Assembly: GCF_003413745.1 (NCBI RefSeq)
Contig: NZ_QVID01000001.1
Coordinates: 186,001-250,000 of the forward strand
Source of the DNA: Marixanthomonas ophiurae
GTDB lineage: Bacteria > Bacteroidota > Bacteroidia > Flavobacteriales > Flavobacteriaceae
Direction of reading: 5' to 3'
Length of the DNA stretch: 64,000 bases
Shown: piece by piece, positions 53,724 to 62,720 of the stretch
How the letters are laid out: the number at the start of each line of letters is the position of its first letter
Position numbering within the stretch: position 1 is the first letter of the stretch
Notes under the pieces: generated by a model
The model's database searches: none
Seen by the model: only the letters and a program-made list of their open reading frames with translations
Told to the model about the DNA's origin: nothing
Made by a program: the position numbers and the translations under genes

Positions 53724-56700
53724 TTAAAGGATAACTAGTTTTTCAAATTTTTCAGTTTGCTTATTGGTTAACGTAGATTTAACTGTAATCTTATATACAT
53801 ATACACCTTTTCCTATTTTATCTCCAAAATCATCCCTACCATCCCATACAATATCGCGAGAAAGGAAGCCATCGGTGTTAATAATTTGATTTTTGGTCCA
53901 CACCACTTTTCCAGTTACAGTAAATACCTGAACCTGCACTTCCAAAGGTTCAAAAGGCCGGTTATGATTAAACCAGAACTCGGTATAGTTAACAAATGGG
54001 TTAGGGTAGTTTAATACTTTTGTAATTTTTAATTCATCATCTCCAGCCACTATAAATTGTATTTCAGATGTAGAAGAATTATTATATACATCCCAAGCTT
54101 TAAATGTTAAGGTGTGCAGTCCTTTCTCAAGATCCCGTAATTGGTAATTAGTGATTCCTTTGGTATAATCGTCTTTTTCTGCTTGATAATAATCATTCAC
54201 CACTATTGGATTGGACTCATCACCATCTAAAATTGCAATCATATCGTGGCCAATACCACTAGCTGTATTAATACCGTTTTCATCTTCCAGTTTTGCAATG
54301 AGAATAGGAGAGGCATTTGTAACACCACCTGAAACAAAACTTTCATCATTCATAAACAAATTTACAGTTGGCCCTTGATTATCTTCAGGAGCATTTTCAT
54401 TAATTCCTCCTATTTGCACCGAAAGATCGACTCCTGCTTGATCCTCCAAGGCATTATCTTCTTCAGTATAAAAATTGACACGTCCTGTTCCTACCGGTAT
54501 TTGTATGTCTCTAGGCACGACAAATTCAAATTCAAAATTACCGTTAGCTACAGTTGCTTGTCCGTTGAAAAGGGTTTCGCCTAAGGTGGTAAAATCCAAC
54601 ACAAATCCTTGCGCATCGTTATCCAAAGTTTGTCGCTCCAATCGTTTATCAAAAACTTTTGCAGAAAGCACGCCATTATAATTAGTGAGCACATTGCCGT
54701 TTTCATCAACCACTTCACCGCCCATTTTTACCTTACCCAAGGCTTGCAATACATCTGGCGATTGACTTACAGGAACATCATTTATAGTGGTTAACCGTAC
54801 GTTTTTCTTAGGAAAGGCTAATTGCATGGCCGGGTCACCTATATAGAAAACTACCCGGCGAAGGTTACTGCTTATATCATTTTTGGCAATTCGTAAAGCC
54901 TCTGCAGGGGTTTCGGGCACATTCAAACCATAACCAAATAAATGGGGTGCTAGTTTTTCATTAAATTCAACACCTAAGAATAGTCCAATAGAACGGGTTG
55001 TGCTAACCAATGATATAGCCCCACCTTCTTTATTCCAATAGGTAAGTTCCCCGGCTGTTATACGCTGAGGATTATCAAATTTAGTGAATTGACATGTTAT
55101 AGTAACAATACATGGATACCTGTCTTTGTTTTTTAAATTACTACCTAAATCTTTAGTGTAGATAAATTCATGTGCCAATCCATCTTCCCCGCCGTGGCCA
55201 AAATAGTTTACAATTAAAGCCCCTACTTCTATATTGTTTTTTATGTCTTCGTTTACCTGCGGATATCGATCGCCTCCAGAAGAGGATTGTTGTTGATATG
55301 CATCAATATGAATTTTCTTTACATTGATAAACGGCTTTTCAGCTGAAATTTGATCCCCCAATGCATCCAACTCGATTTCAAGCTCTTCTTCTCCAGATTT
55401 ATCCACGTCATCTGAAATCAGCATAAAATTATTTCGCCAGTTCCCGTATGATTCCTTTGAAGAATACGCTATAACTTTATCTACCAAAGTATTGGCTAAG
55501 CTAACCTCATCGGCCAATATCCTACCCACGGCAATATCAAGTCTGTCAATATCCGTAAGACCTTCACCTAAAGCATTTAAAGTCTTTCCACCTATGGTAC
55601 CTTCATTTGCATCCATGTTTCCGAAAAAATCATCACTCATAAAGGAAGTTACATCACTGGTACTTGAAAGGGTATGAAAAGTCGGCACAATGTTATTATT
55701 GCCTGATAGTCGGTTTTTGTAATCTACTGATGTATCACCAAAAAGACAAAGGTATTTTATTCGTTTATCGGATGAGGAAGCATTATTGTATATATACCGA
55801 ACAAAATTTCTTATAGCGCCAATATCTTGTTTCCCAGAACTGAACTCTTCATATATTTTATCTGTGGTTACCACTTTTACATTGAGACCATATAAATTTT
55901 TGTTGTGATTAGCAAGGCGCAGTGCAGGTTGCAATAAAAAAGGAGCTGTGACAATCAAGTAATCTACATCTTGAAAGGAACCAGACTCCCCGTTAAATAC
56001 CGAGCCCTTTAGATTTTGGTTAAACACCCTTGGTTGGTTTATTTTTACTGGGGTATTGTAATCATTTGTATGTACGGCTACATACTTGCGAGCTGTTCCT
56101 AATATTGCTTTAAAAGCAAGATTTGATGCATTGTTTTCGTTTTGTTTTTCCGAAATAGAGCCCGGATTGGTAACATCCCATATTTCGCTTATCTGTGCTG
56201 TATTGCTTACCTGATACTCCCCTATTCCACTTAGGTTAGAAGCTTGTTTATAAGTAAAAGTAAGTTGTTTATCGGTAACAGATAGCTGGCGGGTTGCCTC
56301 TACACTTACATAGTCTAAATAACCAACACTAGATGGATTTCCTGCATTATTATAGGAAAGATCCACAGTAACAGTTTCTCCAGCAACAGGAATTTGTCCT
56401 TGAGCTTTGCTTAATTCTCTAACGGATAAAACGATACTTTCACCTGTGAGCGCGCTAAAAGTTAAGGGGTTTAAACTGGTTCCATTTATTGAAACGGCCA
56501 GCGATGTAGCTGTTTCCGAAACAGCACCCGCTCTAACAGCCACCTGCATACTTGTTGACGGAACTATATTCGGGAAAGTAAACTCGTAGGTTTGTTCACT
56601 TTCAAAATCAAAACGATTCCCAAACCAGCGTCTTCCAACTTTTCCAGGAGAATATTCGTCTAGTTCGTGAAATTGGTAGTCTTGAAATGAAGTAATGGTA

Positions 56701-57599
56701 GTTGTAGGCGCTCCAGATGGCTCTATCATGGCCTGTACTCGTTTTCCAGTACCACCATCAGCAGTAATGTAATAATAGGAGTCGTCGCTATATGGATTTA
56801 AATTAGTTTGGTTTTCAGGATCATAACCTTTCGTGCTTGTTCCATAAAAGAGAATATAGTCACCATTATCAAAAGAACCATCTTCCCCTCCAATTACCTT
56901 TATAGATGTTTCAGGGAGATCAAATTCAGTATTTAAAGAGTTAAGTAAAGGTAGCGGCTTACCACCATGACCATATATTTTTAGGTTTTGAGGGTTTATA
57001 TTACTAGTGTTTATTCCTAAATCCTCCAAAAAAGATTTATCAATACGGTGTATGCCGTTTTCTTCTACTTTAAACTTAAACCAGTCACCGGTTGCTAATA
57101 CCGAATTGGTTATAGGCATCCTAAAATTACCCATTCTATTTTGTGCTTTCTTTTTATAAGAAACAGAAAATGATTTTACCTTTCGCAATAGCCCGTTCAC
57201 CTTTACTACAGGTGATAAAGAAACCGAAGTATAAATTATGTCCCGCGCCTTACTACTATGAATGGAGTAAGTGAGCTTTTCTGGAACTAGATCCTTATTT
57301 ATTTTTTGAAGCTCTTGCGTTGTTAACGCTCCGTAGGATACATTGGATATTTCAATAGAACTTTCATCAGCAAAACCTGTGTCTTTCCATTGGTTTTGAT
57401 AAATCAATTGGTCCTCATTAATAGTAAGCCTAAGGTGATCAAAATTGTCTTTTTTTAAGGCACTTTTATCATTTATAGCCGATACAGAGCTAGATGCTTT
57501 TCGGGTATCACCCCATTGTATTGTAATATTCTTGGTTTGTGCCAACAATAAAAACGGCAATAAAACAATTGAAATAAGAAGTATTGTTTTTTTCATCAT
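53724..57599 (-). CDS. porU: type IX secretion system sortase PorU
   Basis: The roughly 1,290-residue gingipain-like C25 peptidase cuts the CTD from T9SS cargo at the cell surface. The signal peptide is within the first 22 residues. The catalytic His is at about residue 802 (NYFGHGGEDG) and the Cys at about 836 (ITCQFTKFDNP), 34 residues apart, close to the 33 of the P. gingivalis enzyme as I remember it. The C-terminus is a CTD-like FlgD fold (NYPNPFVNYTEFWF, GKGVYVYKITV). A TTG upstream (57605) would add two residues; an ATG was chosen. Confidence 0.95.
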   Translation of the reverse strand: MMKKTILLISIVLLPFLLLAQTKNITIQWGDTRKASSSVSAINDKSALKKDNFDHLRLTINEDQLIYQNQWKDTGFADESSIEISNVSYGALTTQELQKINKDLVPEKLTYSIHSSKARDIIYTSVSLSPVVKVNGLLRKVKSFSVSYKKKAQNRMGNFRMPITNSVLATGDWFKFKVEENGIHRIDKSFLEDLGINTSNINPQNLKIYGHGGKPLPLLNSLNTEFDLPETSIKVIGGEDGSFDNGDYILFYGTSTKGYDPENQTNLNPYSDDSYYYITADGGTGKRVQAMIEPSGAPTTTITSFQDYQFHELDEYSPGKVGRRWFGNRFDFESEQTYEFTFPNIVPSTSMQVAVRAGAVSETATSLAVSINGTSLNPLTFSALTGESIVLSVRELSKAQGQIPVAGETVTVDLSYNNAGNPSSVGYLDYVSVEATRQLSVTDKQLTFTYKQASNLSGIGEYQVSNTAQISEIWDVTNPGSISEKQNENNASNLAFKAILGTARKYVAVHTNDYNTPVKINQPRVFNQNLKGSVFNGESGSFQDVDYLIVTAPFLLQPALRLANHNKNLYGLNVKVVTTDKIYEEFSSGKQDIGAIRNFVRYIYNNASSSDKRIKYLCLFGDTSVDYKNRLSGNNNIVPTFHTLSSTSDVTSFMSDDFFGNMDANEGTIGGKTLNALGEGLTDIDRLDIAVGRILADEVSLANTLVDKVIAYSSKESYGNWRNNFMLISDDVDKSGEEELEIELDALGDQISAEKPFINVKKIHIDAYQQQSSSGGDRYPQVNEDIKNNIEVGALIVNYFGHGGEDGLAHEFIYTKDLGSNLKNKDRYPCIVTITCQFTKFDNPQRITAGELTYWNKEGGAISLVSTTRSIGLFLGVEFNEKLAPHLFGYGLNVPETPAEALRIAKNDISSNLRRVVFYIGDPAMQLAFPKKNVRLTTINDVPVSQSPDVLQALGKVKMGGEVVDENGNVLTNYNGVLSAKVFDKRLERQTLDNDAQGFVLDFTTLGETLFNGQATVANGNFEFEFVVPRDIQIPVGTGRVNFYTEEDNALEDQAGVDLSVQIGGINENAPEDNQGPTVNLFMNDESFVSGGVTNASPILIAKLEDENGINTASGIGHDMIAILDGDESNPIVVNDYYQAEKDDYTKGITNYQLRDLEKGLHTLTFKAWDVYNNSSTSEIQFIVAGDDELKITKVLNYPNPFVNYTEFWFNHNRPFEPLEVQVQVFTVTGKVVWTKNQIINTDGFLSRDIVWDGRDDFGDKIGKGVYVYKITVKSTLTNKQTEKFEKLVIL

Positions 57600-57613
57600 A
57601 ATCAATAACGCGT

Positions 57614-57621
57614 CAAATATA
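57614..57621 (-). promoter_or_regulatory. -7 box of porU
   Basis: On the minus strand TATATTTG, a match to TAnnTTTG, 14 nt before the porU ATG. No matching -33 was found. Confidence 0.5.
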
Positions 57622-57734
57622 CACTTAGTATGGGTTCTTTTTTAAAGTTTTCAGTATTTTACATTTTAAGTAATAATAACAAAAAAACTACGTTTGTACA
57701 CAAGTTAGTAGGCAATGGTCCATAAAACTAACGA

Positions 57735-57760
57735 ATCAATAATAATAAAATATTATTGAT
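57735..57760. repeat. AT-rich palindrome upstream of gldJ
   Basis: ATCAATAATA (57735-57744) and TATTATTGAT (57751-57760) are perfectly inverted, 10 bp each, around ATAAAA. It sits between the divergent porU and gldJ genes, 53 bp before the first gldJ start. It could be an operator or an mRNA leader hairpin, but AT-rich palindromes arise often by chance here. Confidence 0.4.
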
Positions 57761-57813
57761 ATTATCCCGTTAATTATTATATTGCAAACCCAATTTTATT
57801 CATAAATCTAACT

Positions 57814-59493
57814 ATGAACATAAACAAAACCTTAGCATTACGTCTATTTATAGCATTGATTACAACTAGTTTACTTATAAGTTGTAACAATTCTAGGGAC
57901 TATAAAGACAGTTCCCGTGCAACTGGTTGGAAGATGAACGCCAAAGAAGGTGGTTTTAAATACAACCCTAAAGCCAAGGAACAAGAAACTGGTCCCGGTC
58001 TTATATTTATTGAAGGGGGTACCTTTACCATGGGTAGAGTACAAGACGACCCAATGCACGATTGGAATAACACTCCAAACCAACAGCACGTTCAATCCTT
58101 TTACATGGACGAGACCGAAGTTACCAACCTTATGTACCTCGAATATTTAGATTGGTTAAAAAGTGTTTTTCCTCCTTCTGACGAAAATTACCGTCAAATA
58201 TACGAAGGTGCTTTACCAGACACCTTAGTATGGAGAAACCGATTAGGGTACAATGAAGTTATGACCAATAATTACTTACGCCACCCCGCTTATGCAAATT
58301 ATCCGGTAGTAGGAGTTAGTTGGATTCAAGCTGTGGAGTTCAGTAAATGGAGAACAGACCGTGTTAACGAATTTATTCTAGAAGAAGAAGGCTATACGGC
58401 AAGAGGTGCCCGTTATGATGTTGAGCCAGGCGAAACCTTCAGCACACAAACATACCTAAATGCCCCAACCAAAACATATGGTGGAAAAGATTCCATTACT
58501 AGAGGTGGAAGCCAATCAGAACGAATAGCAGAACGAAGCGAAGACAGCACCAACTTGTACGTACAACGTAAAGATGGATTACTGTTACCTGGCTATCGTT
58601 TACCTACTGAAGCTGAATGGGAATACGCCGCTCTTGGATTAGTGGGACTTAGAAACTACAATGTTTACCGAGGCCGAAAAAAATATCCTTGGGATGGACA
58701 ATATACACGTTCTGACAAAAGAAGAAGTCGTGGTGACCAATTAGCCAACTTTAAACAAGGCGATGGTGATTATGGTGGAATTGCAGGATGGAGTGATGAT
58801 GGCGCCGATATAACAGCCGAAGTAAAGTCGTACGAAGCTAATGATTTTGGCTTATATGATATGGCAGGAAACGTAGCCGAATGGGTTGCCGATGTATACC
58901 GCCCAATTGTTGACGATGAATTTAATGATTTTAACTACTATCGTGGAAACGTATATACCAAAAACGCAATAGGTGAAGATGGAAAGGTTAAAATAGTAAC
59001 ATCAGACTCTATTGTATATGATACATTAAGTAATGGTAGGATTGTTGCTAGAAATCTGCCCGGCGAAATTTTACAAGTACCCGTGGGCGAAGAAGAAACA
59101 TACCAACGAACTAACTTCTCAGAAAGTGACAACCGTGATTTTAGAGATGGAGACAAACGATCTTCTCGCAGATATCAATCTTTTGCAGATGAATTTAGCA
59201 CTGACGATGAAAATGAAGAAAACCGGATGTATAATTCACCTAAAAATCGCGTGCTTACTGATAGTACCGGTCAAGTTGACATGCAATACGACCAATCTAA
59301 TAGACGTACTACTTTAATAGACAACGAAGTAAGAGTATATAAAGGAGGATCATGGCGAGATAGAGATTATTGGTTAGATCCTGCTCAAAGACGCTATTTC
59401 CCTCAAGATATGGCAACCGATTATATTGGATTTAGATGTGCGATGTCCCGTGTGGGCTCAAAATCTAAAAAAGGGAAACGACCTAGAAATTAA
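57814..59493 (+). CDS. gldJ: gliding motility lipoprotein GldJ, copy 1
   Basis: The 559-residue lipoprotein (lipobox LISC, Cys24) is required for gliding and for stable GldK in F. johnsoniae. It has the FGE-sulfatase fold: IEGGTFTMGRVQDDPMHDW (about 67-85), FYMDETEVTNLMY, YRLPTEAEWEYAALG and the C-terminal YKGGSWRDRDYWLDPAQRR. Only one Cys (GFRCAMSRVG) lies in the C-terminal core, so formylglycine-generating activity is not expected. A second, very similar gene follows 117 bp later. porU-porV lie on the other side, the expected T9SS context. Confidence 0.93.
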   Translation: MNINKTLALRLFIALITTSLLISCNNSRDYKDSSRATGWKMNAKEGGFKYNPKAKEQETGPGLIFIEGGTFTMGRVQDDPMHDWNNTPNQQHVQSFYMDETEVTNLMYLEYLDWLKSVFPPSDENYRQIYEGALPDTLVWRNRLGYNEVMTNNYLRHPAYANYPVVGVSWIQAVEFSKWRTDRVNEFILEEEGYTARGARYDVEPGETFSTQTYLNAPTKTYGGKDSITRGGSQSERIAERSEDSTNLYVQRKDGLLLPGYRLPTEAEWEYAALGLVGLRNYNVYRGRKKYPWDGQYTRSDKRRSRGDQLANFKQGDGDYGGIAGWSDDGADITAEVKSYEANDFGLYDMAGNVAEWVADVYRPIVDDEFNDFNYYRGNVYTKNAIGEDGKVKIVTSDSIVYDTLSNGRIVARNLPGEILQVPVGEEETYQRTNFSESDNRDFRDGDKRSSRRYQSFADEFSTDDENEENRMYNSPKNRVLTDSTGQVDMQYDQSNRRTTLIDNEVRVYKGGSWRDRDYWLDPAQRRYFPQDMATDYIGFRCAMSRVGSKSKKGKRPRN

Positions 59494-59508
59494 AAGATTT
59501 TTGTATTC

Positions 59509-59545
59509 AAAAAAAGCCTTGAATTATTAATTCAGGGCTTTTTTT
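59509..59545 (+). terminator. strong rho-independent terminator between the two gldJ genes
   Basis: AAAAAAAGCCTTGAATT (59509-59525) pairs with AATTCAGGGCTTTTTTT (59529-59545) with one G-U position, followed on the plus strand by T-rich DNA. It ends the transcript of copy 1, so copy 2 is likely to have its own promoter. Confidence 0.9.
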
Positions 59546-59610
59546 ATATTTATTCGTTAACAAATTCAATTTTTTTTTAACTTGCTACTTGAATAAGATG
59601 TGAGTTCCCT

Positions 59611-61278
59611 ATGATAAAATTTTTACGAAACTACTTATTACTCCTGTTTTTAGTCTTGTTATGCACAAACTGTAGTAATTCTAGGGATTACGATAAAAAC
59701 TCACGTGCTACTGGATGGAGTGCTTTTGGACGGCAAGATGGCTCTAAAACGAATAGAAAAATTCAGATAAAAGAACAGGAAACCGGTCCCGGTTTGGTAT
59801 TTATAGAAGGAGGAACTTTTACAATGGGCCGCGTGCAAGATGACCCAATGGGTGACTGGAACAATACACCTAACCAACAGCACGTACAATCGTTCTATAT
59901 GGATGAGACAGAAGTAACCAACCTCATGTATCTAGAATACCTGGATTGGTTAAAAAAAGTATTTCCTCCAGAAGAAGAAAGTTTCAGAAAAATCTACGAA
60001 GGTGCATTACCAGATACGCTAGTTTGGAGATCCAAATTAGGATTTAACGAGGTAATGGCTAATCAATATTTACGACATCCAGCTTTTGCCGAATACCCTG
60101 TAGTTGGTGTTAGCTGGATTCAAGCAGTTGAATTTTCAAAATGGCGCACCGACAGAGTCAATGAGCTTATATTAGAAGAAGAAGGTTTTATTCAAGAAAA
60201 TGTTCGGTATAATAGCACGCCAAGTTCTGTGTTTACTACCGAGACGTATTTAAAAGCGCCAACACTTACCTATGGCGGTAATGATAGTATAACTGGAGGA
60301 AGTGAGCGCTCTCAAAAAATAGCCCAACGAGGCGACAGCACACAAATATTTGCAAGAAGAAAAGATGGAATTTTGCTTCCCGCCTACCGTCTCCCTACTG
60401 AAGCAGAATGGGAATATGCCGCGCTTGGTCTTGTAGGAATACGAAACAAAAACACCTATAAAGGAAGAAAAAAATATCCTTGGAACAGTCAATACACTCG
60501 ATCGTTAAAACGTAAAAATCGAGGAGATCAATTGGCAAACTTTAAACAAAGGGATGGTGATTATGGCGGTATTGCTGGCTGGAGTGATGATGGCGCAGAT
60601 GTTACGGCTCAAGTTAAATCATATAAATCAAATGATTACGGACTTTATGATATGGCTGGAAATGTAGCCGAATGGGTTGCCGATGTATACCGTCCAATTG
60701 TAGATGACGATTATAATGATTTTAATTATTACCGTGGAAATGTCTATACAAAGAACAAATTGGACGAGAATAGAAACATACAGGTAATCACTCCCGAAAC
60801 AATTGAGTATGACACGCTACCAAACGGTAAAGTAGTTGCCACAAAATACCCTGGAGAATTAGTAACAATACCTGTTGACAAAAAAGAGACCCATCTTCGT
60901 ATTAATTTTTCAAAAAGCGACAATAGAGATTATAGAGACGGCGATAAACTTTCGTTACGCTACAATCCTGCTTTTTCCGATACAGATTCTGATGGTAATG
61001 AAAGAAGAATGTATAACTCCCCTATTTATAAAATGCAAGTTACAGATGATGGTTCTATAAAACCAGAATACGATCATTCCTCACAAAGAAGAACCCTGAT
61101 AGACGATGAAGTACGAGTTTACAAGGGAGGCTCTTGGAAAGACCGCGATTATTGGCTAGACCCTGCACAGCGTAGATACTTACCACAATATATGGCCACT
61201 AATTATATTGGTTTTCGATGTGCTATGTCACGAGTAGGCTCTAAATTCAAAAAGAAAAACAAACGGCCCACACATTAA
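59611..61278 (+). CDS. gldJ: gliding motility lipoprotein GldJ, copy 2 (tandem paralogue)
   Basis: The 555-residue product is clearly homologous to copy 1 over its whole length: NNTPNQQHVQSFYMDETEVT, WIQAVEFSKWRTDRVNE and KGGSWKDRDYWLDPAQRRY are identical or nearly so. Differences cluster after the signal peptide, in the loop at about 190-240 (SERSQKIAQRGDST versus copy 1) and in the stretch at about 385-500. The lipobox is LCTNC (Cys21). It may be redundant or specialised; which copy is the functional orthologue cannot be told from sequence alone. murF follows 62 bp later. Confidence 0.88.
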   Translation: MIKFLRNYLLLLFLVLLCTNCSNSRDYDKNSRATGWSAFGRQDGSKTNRKIQIKEQETGPGLVFIEGGTFTMGRVQDDPMGDWNNTPNQQHVQSFYMDETEVTNLMYLEYLDWLKKVFPPEEESFRKIYEGALPDTLVWRSKLGFNEVMANQYLRHPAFAEYPVVGVSWIQAVEFSKWRTDRVNELILEEEGFIQENVRYNSTPSSVFTTETYLKAPTLTYGGNDSITGGSERSQKIAQRGDSTQIFARRKDGILLPAYRLPTEAEWEYAALGLVGIRNKNTYKGRKKYPWNSQYTRSLKRKNRGDQLANFKQRDGDYGGIAGWSDDGADVTAQVKSYKSNDYGLYDMAGNVAEWVADVYRPIVDDDYNDFNYYRGNVYTKNKLDENRNIQVITPETIEYDTLPNGKVVATKYPGELVTIPVDKKETHLRINFSKSDNRDYRDGDKLSLRYNPAFSDTDSDGNERRMYNSPIYKMQVTDDGSIKPEYDHSSQRRTLIDDEVRVYKGGSWKDRDYWLDPAQRRYLPQYMATNYIGFRCAMSRVGSKFKKKNKRPTH

Positions 61279-61340
61279 ATTTTACTTAAAACTACACTCG
61301 CACTTTAGCTTTCACAATCGCTTTTAGTACTTTTATTTTT

Positions 61341-62603
61341 ATGACTATTAAAAAGCTTCATCAAGAATTTTTAACGAGCAGCGGTATTTGCACCGATACT
61401 CGAAAAATTAAAAAAAATTGTCTCTTTGTAGCCCTTAAAGGTGACAACTTCAACGGAAACACCTTTGCAGCCGAAGCCATAAAAAAAGGAGCATACAAAG
61501 TTGTTATAGATGAAAGTGAATATCAAAATGACCAAACTATTTTGGTTAAAAATGGTTTGATAGCACTGCAAAAGCTAGCTACTTTCCATAGAAAGCAGCT
61601 TAAATTGCCAATACTGTCCTTAACCGGAAGCAACGGGAAAACCACCACCAAAGAGTTAATAAATGTAGTCCTTTCAAAAAAATTCAACACGGTTGCCACT
61701 AAAGGGAATTTAAATAACCACATTGGAGTTCCGCTTACATTATTATCGATGACTTCGGAAACTGAATTTGGTATAGTTGAAATGGGCGCCAACCACTTGC
61801 ACGAGATAGAAAGCCTCTGCCAAATTGCTCAGCCTGATTATGGTTACATTACTAACTTCGGAAAGGCTCATTTAGAAGGCTTCGGGAGTATGGAAGGCGT
61901 TGTAAAAGGTAAGTCAGAACTGTACCGTTATTTAGAAAGCCATTCAAAAACGGTTTTTGTGAATGGAAATGACACCAAACAATTGGAATTGACCAAAAGT
62001 TTGGATCAAGTTGTTTTTAACGATACCATCATTCAACTAATGGATGCTTCAAATGAAGTAAAAGTCAAATTTCGAAATACCGAAATACAAAGTAAACTTG
62101 TCGGGCTATATAACTACGCTAATATAGCAGCGGCCATTGCCATCGGTAATTATTTTAATATTTCCGAAGAGCATATTAAAGCAGCTATTGAAAGCTATAT
62201 TCCGCAGAATAATCGTTCACAGCGCATTGAAAAAGCAGGTCACAAAATACTATTAGATGCTTATAACGCCAACCCTACTAGTATGATGGCAGCTTTGGAA
62301 AATTTTAAGCAAGCTGAAGGCAACAACAAAATTTTAATCCTGGGTGATATGTTTGAAATGGGAACGGAAGCTGAAAAAGAACACCAACACATTGTTGCTT
62401 TTTTAGAAAGCAATCCTTTCGGAAAAGCTTATTTATTAGGCAGTAATTTCAAAAAAACAAACAAAAAAGCTGCTCATATCTATACATTTGAAAGTTTTGA
62501 TGACTTTAAAAAGCAGATTAAAGTTGAAGATTTCAAAAATTGTTTCTTCTTAATAAAAGGATCTAGAGGGATGGCTCTTGAACGAATTTTAGATTTGCTT
62601 TAA
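61341..62603 (+). CDS. murF: UDP-N-acetylmuramoyl-tripeptide--D-Ala-D-Ala ligase
   Basis: The 420-residue Mur ligase adds D-Ala-D-Ala to UDP-MurNAc-tripeptide. The N-terminal ICTDTRKIKKNCLFVALKGDNFNG, read in pieces, is the uridine site; the P-loop is GSNGKTTTKELI (about 95-106); TKGNLNNHIGVPLTLL and YNANPTSMMAAL are MurF-type blocks. It is slightly shorter than E. coli MurF, as is common here. The downstream hairpin is absent; tRNA-Val lies 20 bp further on the other strand. Confidence 0.93.
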   Translation: MTIKKLHQEFLTSSGICTDTRKIKKNCLFVALKGDNFNGNTFAAEAIKKGAYKVVIDESEYQNDQTILVKNGLIALQKLATFHRKQLKLPILSLTGSNGKTTTKELINVVLSKKFNTVATKGNLNNHIGVPLTLLSMTSETEFGIVEMGANHLHEIESLCQIAQPDYGYITNFGKAHLEGFGSMEGVVKGKSELYRYLESHSKTVFVNGNDTKQLELTKSLDQVVFNDTIIQLMDASNEVKVKFRNTEIQSKLVGLYNYANIAAAIAIGNYFNISEEHIKAAIESYIPQNNRSQRIEKAGHKILLDAYNANPTSMMAALENFKQAEGNNKILILGDMFEMGTEAEKEHQHIVAFLESNPFGKAYLLGSNFKKTNKKAAHIYTFESFDDFKKQIKVEDFKNCFFLIKGSRGMALERILDLL

Positions 62604-62623
62604 AATAAAAAATCCACTTTGAG

Positions 62624-62698
62624 TGGGGCATACTGGATTCGAACCAGTGACTTCCACGTTGTCGACGTGACACTCTAAACCAACTGAGTTAATGCCCC
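62624..62698 (-). tRNA. tRNA-Val(GAC)
   Basis: The 75-nt cloverleaf is complete: acceptor GGGGCAT with ATGCCCC, D stem ACTC/GAGT with a 10-nt loop, anticodon stem TCACG/CGTGG and T-arm ACTGG-TTCGAAT-CCAGT, discriminator A. The anticodon loop reads TCGACAA, giving GAC at 34-36, but position 33 is C rather than the near-invariant U. CCA is not encoded. It lies 22 bp after yitT on the same strand and may be co-transcribed with it. Confidence 0.9.
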
Positions 62699-62720
62699 AT
62701 TTAAACCATAAAACTACTAT

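Noticed and set aside
62624-62698. Reading the anticodon as GTC (tRNA-Asp)
   Set aside because: That shift breaks the anticodon stem; the GAC reading leaves all stems intact and the acceptor fits tRNA-Val.
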